Shown here: piece by piece, positions 33,240 through 44,500 of the stretch
Layout of the letters: each line of letters begins with the position of its first letter
Position numbering within the stretch: position 1 is the stretch's first letter
Assembly (NCBI GenBank): GCA_944472135.2
Contig: OX235267.1
Location: forward strand, 16,599,452-16,663,451
DNA: 64,000 bases
Direction: 5' to 3'
Origin: Trichobilharzia regenti
Taxonomy: Eukaryota; Platyhelminthes; Trematoda; Strigeidida; Schistosomatidae
Program-made: the position numbers and the translations under genes
The notes under the pieces: model-generated
What the model was told of the DNA's origin: nothing
Databases searched by the model: none
Seen by the model: the letters and a program-made list of their open reading frames with translations, nothing else

Positions 33240-35195
33240 ATATCTATTTCTAATAGTCTCCTTTAATGACCCTAGACCATTTGCCTATAAGCACAGTAGA
33301 AGCACTTTAGATGCTCCCAGGATAGACGACTGGATCGTTGGAAAGAGCATTATGAGGAGCAGTTAAATTGGCCCACAGCCACGCTCAAACTTCCGAGCAT
33401 CCAACACCTCCCTGAATGGGATATAGACGCAGGTCCTCCATCCCTAACTGAGGTTACTAAAGCTGTCACCAATCTGAAACTAGGCAAAGCAGCGGGACCT
33501 GATGGAATGACTCCAGAGGTATTTAAGTACGGTGGAGACAGCTTACTGTCCGGATTAACTGAGGTACTAGGCAGCGTCTGGGAATCAGAAGAAGTCCCAT
33601 CGGGTTGGTGTAAGTCACTGATTATCCCCATATACAAGAAGGGAGACAAGTCTTCCTGTGATAATCACAGAGGGATTAGCTTGACTAATATAGTATCTAA
33701 AGTCCTAGGCTCAATAATCATGCGTAGACTAAGTGGTGCTCGGGAAGCACAAACACGAGAGAGCCAGGCAGGCTTTAGACCAGGAAGAGGGTGTATTCAT
33801 CGTATCTTCACCCTCCGACAGATTCCAGAACATAGAAATTCCTACCGGCATCCAACAATCATTATATTTCTTGACCTAAAGGCGGAATTCGATTCTGTCG
33901 ACCGAGAAGTTCTCTTGCGGTGCTTGGCTGTAAAGGGAATTCGAGAAAATATATTGCACTGATTAAGGCACTCTACTCGTACTCATACAGCCAGGTGAGG
34001 GCTTACGGCGAGTTGTCATCTGAAGTGGTGACGACCAGTGGTGTCCGTCAAGGATGCCCATTATCCCCTTTTCTATTCAACTTCATCATAGATGTGTTAA
34101 TGGACTTAACCCTAAGTGACTTCAGCGACTCAGGGATTGACTTGCTACCAGGGAATAATCTCGTTGACTTGGAATATGCAGACGATATAGTCCTTCTAGG
34201 CGAAGACGCTGACGAAATGCAGAGTCTTCTAAACACCTTGAGCCGCAATCTACGAATGTTTGGCATGCAATTCGCTCCCGCCAAATGCAAGATGATGATA
34301 CAGGACTGGACTACATCGACGCCTAGTTTAAAAATAGGAAGTGAAGTGGTAGAGCACGTTGACCGCTTCACTTATTTGGGAAGTACCATCAGCCAGTGCC
34401 AACGGGTTGATCTCTGACGAAATCTCAGCACGAATACAAGGGGCTCGTTTCGCATTTGCCAGTTTACACCGACTCTGGCGTAGACGAGATGTTCGACTAT
34501 CGACCAAAGGGCGGGTGTACTGCTCATCAGTCCGCTCCGTCCTCCTTTATGGCTGTGAGACCTGGCCACTGAGAGTGGAAGACATGAAAAGACTAGCTGT
34601 CTTTGATCATAGGTGCCTGCGTTCTATTTCCCGTGTAACGTGGCATAATAAGGTGAGCAATATTGAGGTTATGCGTCGAGTTCTAGGTAAACAGGGGAAA
34701 TCAATCGACGAAGTCGTGAAGCTACAAAGACTGAGATGGTTAGGACATGTGTTACGTATGCCAAGCCATCGCCTCCCTCGACGACCAACGTTAGCGGATA
34801 TAGGGTCAGACTGGAAAAAAGCTAGTGGAGTTCAAACAAAAACATGGCACCAGTTAATGAAATCCACCACAATTATTTTAAACCACGTAGGAAGGTGTAG
34901 ACTTCCTGACTGGTTGGGGTCCGCGGGGCAGTAAAAGCCAATGGTTGGAAACAATTGGTGATTTGGCTCAAAATCGTTCTCAGTGGCGCAGATGCATCCA
35001 CTCCTTGTGACTTATGATCTCCAATGAAACTGTTTTGTTTTTCTTTATTACTCCTTTGTCTCACACCTCTGCTCACTGTTTCCATTATGCTTTTCTTGTA
35101 CTTTCTTCTCTTGCTTCGCGTGCTACACGGAGTGTGGCGACTTGAACTTCCGCACATTTGTGCATAGTTCTATGTCGAAAACAGACAGACAGATG
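33240..35195 (+). mobile_element. RTE-1 retrotransposon, longest copy in window
   Basis: Begins with the region before the RT (WKEHYEEQLNWP, GKAAGPDGMTPEVFKY), runs through the RT and C-terminal domain, and ends at an ACAGACAGACAG tail. The endonuclease is missing, so it is 5'-truncated. No target duplication was found by eye. It is followed immediately by a CR1-like element. Confidence 0.82.
33507..34934 (+). pseudogene. RTE-1 ORF2: reverse transcriptase and C-terminal domain, three frames
   Basis: Frame 33507-33962: LIIPIYKKGDKSSCDNHRGI, ESQAGFRPGRGC and IIIFLDLKAEFDSVDRE. After a one-base-type shift, frame 33920-34417: GVRQGCPLSPFLFN, LEYADDIVLLGED and FTYLGSTISQC, then stop. Frame 34359-34934: GLISDEISARIQGARFAFAS, RRRDVRLSTKGRVYCSSVRS and [19 protein letters not shown]. 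The first shift is private to this copy. The second (extra four bases after ACCATCAG) is shared with the 15.5-17 kb copy. Confidence 0.85.
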
Positions 35196-36750
35196 CAGCT
35201 GCCGTCTTATATCATAACATTGCTTCAAGTCTAGACAAAGGGGCTAAATTTGTTCGTTGTGCATTCCTAGACTATACATCTGCTTTTGACTCGATCCCTA
35301 GGGACATCTTATTAAATAAACTTGCTGCTAGTCAAACAGAATGTTGGGCTGTTAACTGGTTACATTCCTATTTCTCAGAATGAAAGCAGTACACACTGTA
35401 TAAAGGGAAGTCTTCCACTTCATTGCCTACTGAAGCTGGTGTCCCTCAAGGCGCTGTTCTTTCTTCTTGCATGACTTGCCTCACTCTGATGAAATAAACT
35501 TTGTGAAGTACGCTGATGATTTAACAGTTTCAATGGCTGTTAACTCCCAGCTAGATTGTACTAAAATAAATAGCTTTCTGTTGGAGTGAGTAAATGGTCT
35601 GAGTCTAACGGTCTTAAATTGAATCCTTCTAAATGTCAAGCTGTTAATTTTAGCTTAAGATGTTAAAGACAGTTAAAAGAAGTCGTCGATTCTCATGACA
35701 GTTGTAAGATTGACGGCAATGATATAGGAGTTAAATCAGAAATTAAGTATCTTGGACTTATTCCCCCTTCTGATCTCTCCGGGTCTTCCCATGTCTTCGC
35801 AATCTCCAGCAAAATATTCCGCCTGACATTTTACATTAAGAAGTTCAGACTCGGGTACAACTCAACCTCTCCTCTTACCATTCATAAACGCTTGCATCCT
35901 ACCTATTCTTCTTAATTGCTCACCCTTATTCTTTCTTGGTTTGCTTAAAAAGGACTATGTCACAATTCGTAGAATACTGAAGACTGTCAGTAGGGTGAGT
36001 GGTGTCCCAGTGGACCACATAGTTAACGTCGTTGTCGATAGGCACTTGACTTCATGCAATAAATTTGCTAGGGGGATTTTGTCTGACTTGGAGCATCCAC
36101 TCACTGTACCCTCAGCTTTCACCTTGCATCTCCTCAGGTAGAACAAGAATTAACTTCAGAAAACTGTATGCGCGCACGTCTAAGTATAGAAATTCTATGA
36201 TACCATACTTGGCACGTATTTTATGTGATGAAAATAGTGTCAGGCAAGAATTAACTAACCTTTTTTCATCTAGTAAATAAACAATTTCCTCCATCCATCC
36301 TTATATACCTTCAAGTTTTACTTTTATTACTTCTATTATATTTATGGTCCTGTTACTTCTCTGTTTTACTCTCATAATTGCAAACACCAACTTATCCCCA
36401 TGACGGCAGTAATCTCTGTTTTTCCCCTCACCATATCATGTAAAGAGAACATTATATTCAATATTTTTAAACATGTTAGGATTTCTATACCACATTGCCA
36501 ATACTGTGTGACACAAGCCCACAGCAATTTTCGCTTGTATTATTATTACCTTAGCTGTTATCATTATTATTTCCATTTTATATGCTGCATGTTTTTGACA
36601 TTACCTCTATTGTAAATGTGTAAAATTTTCTGTGTGATTAATTTTATTTATAATTTGAGGAAATTAGATGCAATATTGTGATTAATGCTGAAAATTCCAT
36701 TCTGTATCACAAGTACTGTTTTTGGAATAAAGTAAATTATTATTATTTCA
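35196..36750 (+). pseudogene. CR1/SR1-like non-LTR retrotransposon, 5'-truncated
   Basis: Mixed frames give LDYTSAFDSIPRDILLNKLA, WLHSYFSE, TEAGVPQGAVLSS, KYADDLTVSM (YADD box) and SNGLKLNPSKCQAVNFS, a CR1-clade-type reverse transcriptase distinct from both RTE families. A long 3' region to about 36750 ends GGAATAAAGTAAATTATTAT. Several stops are present. The SR1 link is from general knowledge of schistosome CR1 elements. Confidence 0.72.
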
Positions 36751-36779
36751 AAGATATTATCTCTATATGGTAGGGTGAA

Positions 36780-37140
36780 TTTTCTTGTGGTCTTTGATGG
36801 TGGTTTCTTGTTGGTGTTGTGACTCGTGCTTAAACACGTTTTGATGAAATCGTGAGGAGGATGTGCTTTTTTTTTAAGACGTTTAGCGAGTATTTTTCCT
36901 CCATTCTCTTCAACACTGAATTTTAAACTCTTTTAAACAATGTCTGCATATAGTTTCTTTTGTCGGTAATTGGGTTGGGTTATTACGATTACAGTTGAGT
37001 ATTTGGTCAATGCGTGTTTATCTTTTATATACTTGTGTTTTTTAAAATTTCCTGTGTTAGTTTTCTTGATTAAGACATCTAGGAAGAATGAAATTTTGTT
37101 GACTAATTCTTCTTCTCCTGTGGTGAATATATGTTAATTC
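36780..37140 (-). pseudogene. Penelope-like reverse transcriptase fragment
   Basis: The - strand reads ELVNKISFFLDVLIKKTNTG, then NFKKHKYIKDKHAL, ITQPNYRQKKLYADIV and NHHQRPQENSPYHIEI, fitting the FLDVLI-x-K/R strand and YRK/P..K blocks of Penelope RTs. No catalytic box is present in the fragment. Confidence 0.62.
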
Positions 37141-37381
37141 TTCATGTTATTTGATTGATTATGGTTGGCAATGGAATCCAGGAGCTGAGTTCAATGTCTC
37201 TCTCCCACCAATTTGAGACTTATCAGCTTGATTTACTTACTGTCCCAATGTGGTGATAACATTCGCCGCTGAGATTGGAACCGAGTAACAATCCTTTGAC
37301 AAAAGCTGAAAATTCCAATTCTCAAGTAGGAACACCATGAGGCTCTGTTGAGTCACAAATAGAAAGAAGTGCACTCCATGT

Positions 37382-37728
37382 TGTGGTGAGAGCTGTCTAC
37401 AAGACAAAAGTGTATGCAGCAATTTACGTCAATGTTTACATCCCGAATTAGGGTCATGAGGATAAAGAATAACAAAGCTTAACCCTGAGGAACCCAACAA
37501 CCAATCACAGCAGACTTAATGTGGGCGGATACGATTAGCAGACTGGATTACCTAACAAACAGCCACAAGGAGATGACAAAATAACCTTCAGCAAGAAAAC
37601 AACCAATCAGAAGACGCTGTTTCTCTGCTAATAATAACGTGAATAATAATGTACACAAAAATCTATAAATATCGGTTGATTTTCTTTATAAACGACATGT
37701 TGTTTGACCCTTGTCTTCTGTTGTTACA
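37382..37728 (+). mobile_element. LTR, Gypsy-2-related
   Basis: TGTGGTGAGAGCTGTC...TTGTTACA, with a CTATAAATAT box near 37663 and the family's ACCCTTGTCTTCTGTTGT end. No matching flanking duplication is visible (ATGT left, ACAC right), so it may be rearranged. Confidence 0.78.
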
Positions 37729-37887
37729 ACACATTAACTTCACTCGTTGATTGCCATCAGCTAAACATAAAATCATTGTTAACTTCCAAACAGTATGCGC
37801 ACCCTAGAAACCAGATGTGTTTTAGAACAGAGGTGGAGTATCTCGACAGGAGATAAACCAGACAGCACTCTTAGCTAAAAATATATA

Positions 37888-37893
37888 TTTATT
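37888..37893 (-). terminator. Candidate TOP3A polyadenylation signal
   Basis: AATAAA on the - strand about 500 bases after the TOP3A stop. It is the first canonical signal seen downstream of 38393 in that direction, and the sequence between is AT-rich and without repeats of note. Confidence 0.4.
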
Positions 37894-38392
37894 ATATAGA
37901 TAGGAGAAGTAATTTGAAGTGTACACACTTCACACATAAATGTATTTATGTATGTACAATAACAAAGTAAGTAGGAATATGATGGGGGAAAATGTGTCAC
38001 CGTGATACCAATATCAAATATTCAAGATACTTTTGTTTTAAAAAAGAAATGCACATCATTATATGCATACACATATATATACAACATTTACAAATTACTA
38101 TTCATGGAATACAAAAGAACAGGAACACTGGAAAAGAAAAAGGCAGGCGGAGGCTGAAATGAAAACTTACAATAACTCAAAGTTAGGTGAAGTGAAGCAA
38201 GAAACTAAACGATTAGAGAAAATTGACAACTAACCGGATAGGTTGGACTGAAAAATAATTTATATCCTATGAACAATAATTATAATAACAATAAAAATAA
38301 TGAAATTAAAATGAGCACTCTTTCTCTCTATATATATACACACATATCATACAAGGAAAAAAGGAATAAGGCAGCAGATATTATCTCTTTGT

Positions 38393-38538
38393 TTATCTAT
38401 TCGACCTAGGGCATCGATTACGCGTATGACCAGGTTCACCGCATAAACCACAACGTCTTGGTGCAGTAGACGATGACACTGCTGAAGATGATGATGAGGA
38501 ACTGCGACCACGACCACTTTTATTTCTAGAAGTTGCAC
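38393..38538 (-). CDS. TOP3A: TOP3A terminal exon G: CCHC zinc knuckle and stop
   Basis: A Ser-rich run (RSSSSSSSAVSSST) precedes RRCGLCGEPGHTRNRCPRSN R and TAA. C-x2-C-x4-H-x4-C (Cys 564, 567, His 572, Cys 577) is the knuckle that ends animal TOP3A proteins, where the sequence CxLCxxPGHTRxxCP is typical. Acceptor GTTTGTTTTAG. Confidence 0.94.
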
Positions 38539-41500
38539 CTAAAACAAACAACGAGAATAGCATACACTTTGACAGTCGGGCTGACTAACTAACTAACTAA
38601 CCAACTCACTAAAACTTGAACAATAACAAAATATCGTGAGTGATAGTCAACATCTTGTCATCAGATGACTATGACTCTGCGCTAATCGCCAAACAATCAG
38701 AATATATTCTTTTTCTGTGGATCTAGTCACAAATTCATTACCAATCAAAACACTCTATCTTCAACTGCTTGAGTCAAATTTTTATGTGGCCAGGTGTATG
38801 TGAATGGAATTTTTCCTAATAAAATTGTATCTCTGTCATTTGATATTTACGTGACTCAAGATGAATACGCGTGTGTATCTAGTACCTAAGTTGTGTTGTT
38901 CACTGAGTTCAGTGTTATTATATCCACGTATAAGTCGACTTGGTATTATTAATTGGTGACAATACCATAACAGTGGGTCAGTGGTTTAGCGACCATGGTA
39001 TGCAGCACAGCACGTATCCTAGACATCTCAATCTATGCAGTCTCACAAACCATCCTTACTTACTTTTCTGTGCTTTATGTCAATAACATTTGCCATATTA
39101 TAGTCTAGTATTACATCTTCTACAGAGATGATTCCATCTGGCTGAAAAATGTCTCATGAGCATTTTGTAAACGTGATGAGATTTCATCGGCTTCCAGTTC
39201 ATGTTGATGTGCTTGCGTTATCTGAGTCGAGTAATTTAATAACTAAGTTTTAGTTGTCTTTCGTGACAAAATATTCAACAAGGCTGCAATATAAGTGAAC
39301 TTGTAACGGTAGAAGACGAAAGGTTCGGTAAAGGAATGTTTATTTGCAATCTCTGTATAGCAACATTATCTACACCTTATCTTCGAAGCACTATTTACAC
39401 AGATCTTCCGTGTTGTCCTACCGCCTGCCCTCCCTTCTTATTGTGCGTGTTTCATTGTCTTCCTTTCAAGTCGCCCGTGTGTCTCCACAACGCTGAATCA
39501 TTTACTCTCTCTAACTGACATCGAATCTATCTCCCCGCTATTTGATATGTTTCATGCTGATGAATATACATATACTACTGATAAATCTTATCAGTAGCAC
39601 ATGGCAAACTAGTCCCCAAACCAAATAGTTTTGAACGAAGCCGTTCACACCTTCGTTCTACCCCTCCCTGTTGTATCTTGGTCCCGGCTTCCTTATCCCA
39701 CTGAATCAATTTCTGCAGTTAGCCGACGTTAACCCGTTTCTGTTTGTTTCCTCTTTTGATGGTGAACACGGTACCACATCACTAAGTGACAGTGTATACG
39801 TCTTATCACTTCGTGAGGAGTAGTTTCCGTGAACATCACTAACAGCTACTCACGTCCTTTCTTTCTCCACACTTAATACTTGACCGCCGACCTCAAATGT
39901 TGTGCATCCTATCTTCTCTGCCTGTTTAGATGTTGTAGTGTCTTTCTCCTACTTAACGCTTCACATTCCTGACGGCTTCTTTCCGTTCCGTTCGCAGTCT
40001 CGTTATATTCTACTCTTGGTGGAGGGGCCAGGTTGTGTTGTGTATCGGTAATCATGGTTTCCCCCAATTCACCAACTGAAAGGGTGGCTTTTTTGTCGTT
40101 TCCTGGGAGGACGAACGATATGCTAGTAGAATCAATGGAAGCTCTGTCTTCCAGTCACCTCTCTTCGAGGCCAGACACTCCTTCAGTGTACGGTTATTCC
40201 TCTGTGCCAGACTCTTCGTTTGTGAATGATATGGTGTTGTTCTGATCTTCTTGCTGCCCAGCTATTGCAGACGGAAATTGAATTCTTCATTTTGAAAACA
40301 AGCCCTGATCTGTAAACATTGTATTTGGTACACTGTGGTCTGCAGCGATGTTTCGAACTAATGCGTCAGTAACAGTTCTCGCACGTTGATCAGGGATCAC
40401 GACGGCGTCCACTCACCGAGTAGCGTTTTCCGTTTCACCAAGAGGTATTGATTACCAGTGGATGTCTGTGGAAACTGACCTATCATATCTACTGCAGTAA
40501 CGAGAATTGACCAGAGGCGGTCGTATGCACCGATCCTTTCATCAACTGGCACTGCGGACAAGGAAATAAATATTTTGCAACATATTCTCTCTCATACCTG
40601 GCAAGTACATGCTCTGTTTCAAGAGGTCGATTGTTCTGGTCACCCTGTATATGCTAGCTGATGACATTCTTGTATCATCTCAGTTTCCATCGGCCCTTTC
40701 GCCAAGTCAGAGTTCCGTAGGAGTCCAATCTTAGTCAATCCTTCTATCTGAGTTGCGTGGGCAGCCCCTCACAGTCGTAGGTTTATTCATCTTTATTCCG
40801 TTAGTCATCACCTGTATGACTGTATTCGGGGTAGGCCTGATTTCTGACTGCGTGCAAGTCTTAATGGGTCCTGTTCCAACGTGGGCACTCCGTAAACAAT
40901 CTCCGGTGACTCACTTCGTCTTCGAATCCAGATAAAAGTCTGCCAAAAACGTTTCTTTACTAGGGACGTGTGAGATCGTTAAGTCATACTTCTGCTACAC
41001 AATATCCACTACGAAAATTTCCCACGTGGGTCTCTCGCTGTCCTCAGAAACTATAGCGGGTTGTGATCAGTTTCGACGAGGAACCGTCGGCTGAGTAAAT
41101 ACGGTCTCCATTTTTCTACCGCTCCTACTTTTGCCAAACATTCTTTTTCTATCGTTGAATACTTTTGTTCTGTATGTGTTAAGACACGACTGGTGTATTC
41201 AACAGTTCCTTCACTCTATGTAAATACTGTGTCTATGGCGTAGTCACTCACATCTGTGCATACTATGAACTTTTTTGCGAGTGCAGGCTGTTTTAGCGTC
41301 ATTTTTCGATTGTCCGAAAGCCGTTTCATACTACCGAATATCTTCTGCGAATCTTCCGACCAAACAAACTTCGACTCACTCAATAGTCTGTACAGGAGGC
41401 TGCTATCTCGTTGAAGTTTTCCACAAATGGACTATAAAACGCTGCTCTCCCCAAGAATTATCTCAGCTTCCTCTTGGAATTCGGAGCCGTGATAATCTTT

Positions 41501-44500
41501 ATCGACAAGAGTTTCTCCGGTATCGGTTTTATCTAACCGTCGCCTACTTTATGACCCAACAGTGTAACATTCATTTGGCTGTCTCAGATTTGGTTGGTTG
41601 ATACGCAGTTCAAACTCTTCGATGCATTTTAACACGGCTTCCACATGATTCACATAGTCTCTTTCGTTTTGACTGTAGATGATGAGATCGTCACCGTACA
41701 CTTCCGCATTCCTCAAGTTTCTAAGTAACAACGTCATTAGTCGTTCGAAGTTAACGGCGCACCTGCTAGTCCAAATGACATGCGTTTAAACCGATATTGT
41801 TTCTGGCCCCCGATGAACGTCGTCTTGTCTCTGTCACTCTATTTTATCGGTATCTGCCAATATCCTGACGAGCACTGTAAAAAAATTTGCGATATGTAGA
41901 CGATCCAAGGTCTCTACCGTAGTTGCCATGACACACGGCCTCAGTTCTGTTATGCTGTTTACCTGTCGGAAATCAACACAGACTTCCCATCTATTTTTTC
42001 ACCAAAGAACTGGAGAATTATACGAGCTGTCTCCTTCTTCAGTATATCATCCTGGAACATCTCCTTCACTTGTCATATTCTTTTACTGCACTCTTTTCGA
42101 CACCTAACCACTTCTGTCTCACATGTCTCATAGATGCTGATAGGTCTGTACTTCGCAATTACTCCCTTCCCCTTCGTGTTAATTATTGTACTGCTCTCTC
42201 GCAGAAAATCAGTGCCAAGTATTGTTCTCCGTAACTCGGGCACAACGTTACTTCGCGATCGCTAATAAAACTCCCAGGTTTTCCAGTGGTTCTCTAACTG
42301 ATGTCAGCTCATGATGAAATCCTGAAAACTGCTACAGTTTGACATGCCGGTGATGCTAAATACGTGTCCACCTATCGTCTGAACAGTCAATGAACACGGG
42401 GTCTGACGTTCTCACAGAGACTCTTATCTATTAGTGAGACTGCTGCCTCAGTATCTATTTAACATACTATTGCTAAGCCATTAACTCGCAAATTAGAATA
42501 AATGCACCCTTTTCGATAGCCCCTGTTACTTCTTGTCTGATAGAAGAGAAAGAACACATATTATACTGTCTGGAATTGTTCCTTTTCCTTTTTCCTGGAC
42601 ATTGCCTCATCTAGTGCCCTGATTTGCCACATTCAAAACATCGATCTTTCCCTGGCACTCATTTGTTGTCCTGCTACTTCACACTGCAAATCTTCCACTT
42701 TCTCTTTCCATTTGTTCAATTTCGGTGGCTGTATTGCTGCTACTGTTGTGCTAGACAGCTTTCTGTTCACCTTTTCCAGCTCACCGATGTGCATGGACTG
42801 TGCAGCGTTAACCGGTTGTAGTTGCTGAGATATGTGGTCTGCGACACTGTCAATGAACAGCGACGCCGATAACTGCGACTTCAACTCTTCGTTCAACGTG
42901 GGGAATGCACGACGTAGTAGATTCGCCAGCTTGGCCACCAACACTGACAGGTCTTTGTCCAGTCCCAGCTTTGCAGTACGGAGCTGCTGCATCGTTAGCT
43001 GACTGTTCATCCAACTGTCGAAATTCCCCACCAATCATTCAACCAACACCTTCCAGGTCTCTTTCTCTCCTGACCACTCCACACTGTTGTGTTGGCTTTG
43101 CTCGACCTCTCAGTAGCGTCCCCGGCACAATCGCCTTCGCTGCCGGACCATTGAAACTCATTAATTTAGCGGCGGCCATACCAGGCAGTGGACTGGAACC
43201 CCCTGAATAGGAAACGTCAAGTTGGGCTTGGCTTCGAGGGTGACATGGGATGGAGATGAGAGCTGATGGGTAATCGCGAAGCTAGTTAAAGATGACTAAA
43301 GAAAACATGATGAAATGAATGAAGTGAAAGCCTTATGCTCCACTTAGAACCGACAGAAACAATAGTAATAATAAAAATAATAATTAAAATTACTGTCAAA
43401 ACTTTAAACAAACAATCGCCTACCTCTAGAATTGTTAGAAGGAGAAGCAGGAGGAGGCCATACTGGAACATGACCAATAGAAATATTAGTTTCCATGTCA
43501 AATGGTGCATTGTGATTATTGAATCTTTGTCTAGTATTACTCGATCCAGCTGAAAAACTACGTGCAGTAGGTGAACGCCAGTCTGTAAATCTTGATGTAG
43601 AAGGCGGCTCCATTTGTCCTGATGCTGTAGCCTCAATATCTGCCCATTGAAAGAAATTACAACCCGATGACGGTTGACCATTATCACCACCACCAGGTCG
43701 ACTATTTGGACATGTGTAAAATTGACGACCTTTATTTTGAGATTGTTTAGTTACAACCAGCCTAGTTAAAAATGCCAAAAAAAAAATAAAGATCATTACT
43801 GTTAGAAAGCATTGAAAATTTGAAAAATAATACACACAAAAGGTTTGCGTTGTCAATCTAGCACAGGTGTCACTGATGTGGTATTTTGGTTGGCAGGAAA
43901 CTTACACAACACCTGTTGCCTGACTGACGGAATTTTAACACAGGAGACTTTGCACAAAAGTGTACTAGTTCCAGCTGCCACACTCCATGAAGCAGGCAAA
44001 GGTAGAGAAAAGACAAATTCAAAAGAACTTTAATGAGCAAGAATCTACAGGAGAAAGCATAGTAGTAACATGGAAAAACATGAGGGTTTAATGGTTCTGG
44101 AAGGTTACAGAAATTGAATGCATCAGAGGCACTGAGAATGATTTTAATACATGTTACCAAATATCAAGCACCCAGAAGACTTTACACACCTACCTACATG
44201 GATAGCTCAGGCTAATTGTCAATAGTTTCTTGGATATCACGTTTTGATTAAACCAAACACCCACCCATCCTCAACTCTTTTTTAACCTGAGCTTATTTCA
44301 GCAAACATTGCTAGTTGAGGGAGGCGCGTTGACTCAGCATGATGAGCAACACAACAACTATTCAGTAGAATTCAATACTCCCATATAAAATATCGTTTCC
44401 AAGATTAGTATTCACTGACAAGTGATTGAATTGTGTTTGGAATGATTTGTTAACAGGTCAATACTTCTAATGATTTCAGGCCTACTTATAGCATATATGA

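Larger units (their letters stand above)
39302..43260 (-). mobile_element. Gypsy-1 LTR retrotransposon, nearly complete internal region with 3' LTR
   Basis: - strand order: leader and gag (43260-42600), protease/RT (42550-41500), RNase H (41480-41000), integrase (40930-40000), G-rich polypurine-like tract (near 39605-39635) and 3' LTR 39302-39601 (TGTG...TTACA on the - strand, about 300 bp). The 5' LTR is missing: the element is cut about 160 bp from TOP3A exon F. It has the same orientation as the host gene. A 40-bp piece of SINE-2 tail lies at about 42283-42325. Confidence 0.8.

Noticed and set aside
32690..33240. Host exon between SINE-2 and RTE-1 near 33.1-33.3 kb
   Set aside because: No convincing acceptor-frame-donor set or conserved peptide was found.
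33350..33649. - strand frame antisense to RTE-1
   Set aside because: Shadow of the RT frame on the + strand, without family resemblance.
37150..37200. Possible extra Sm-alpha fragment (GGCAATGGAATCCAGGAGCT)
   Set aside because: Only about 20 bases match; too short to call.
43286..43693. Open - strand frame of 135 codons overlapping TOP3A exon F
   Set aside because: It overlaps exon F in another frame and reads as low-complexity hydrophobic sequence; the exon F frame has the GRF finger.
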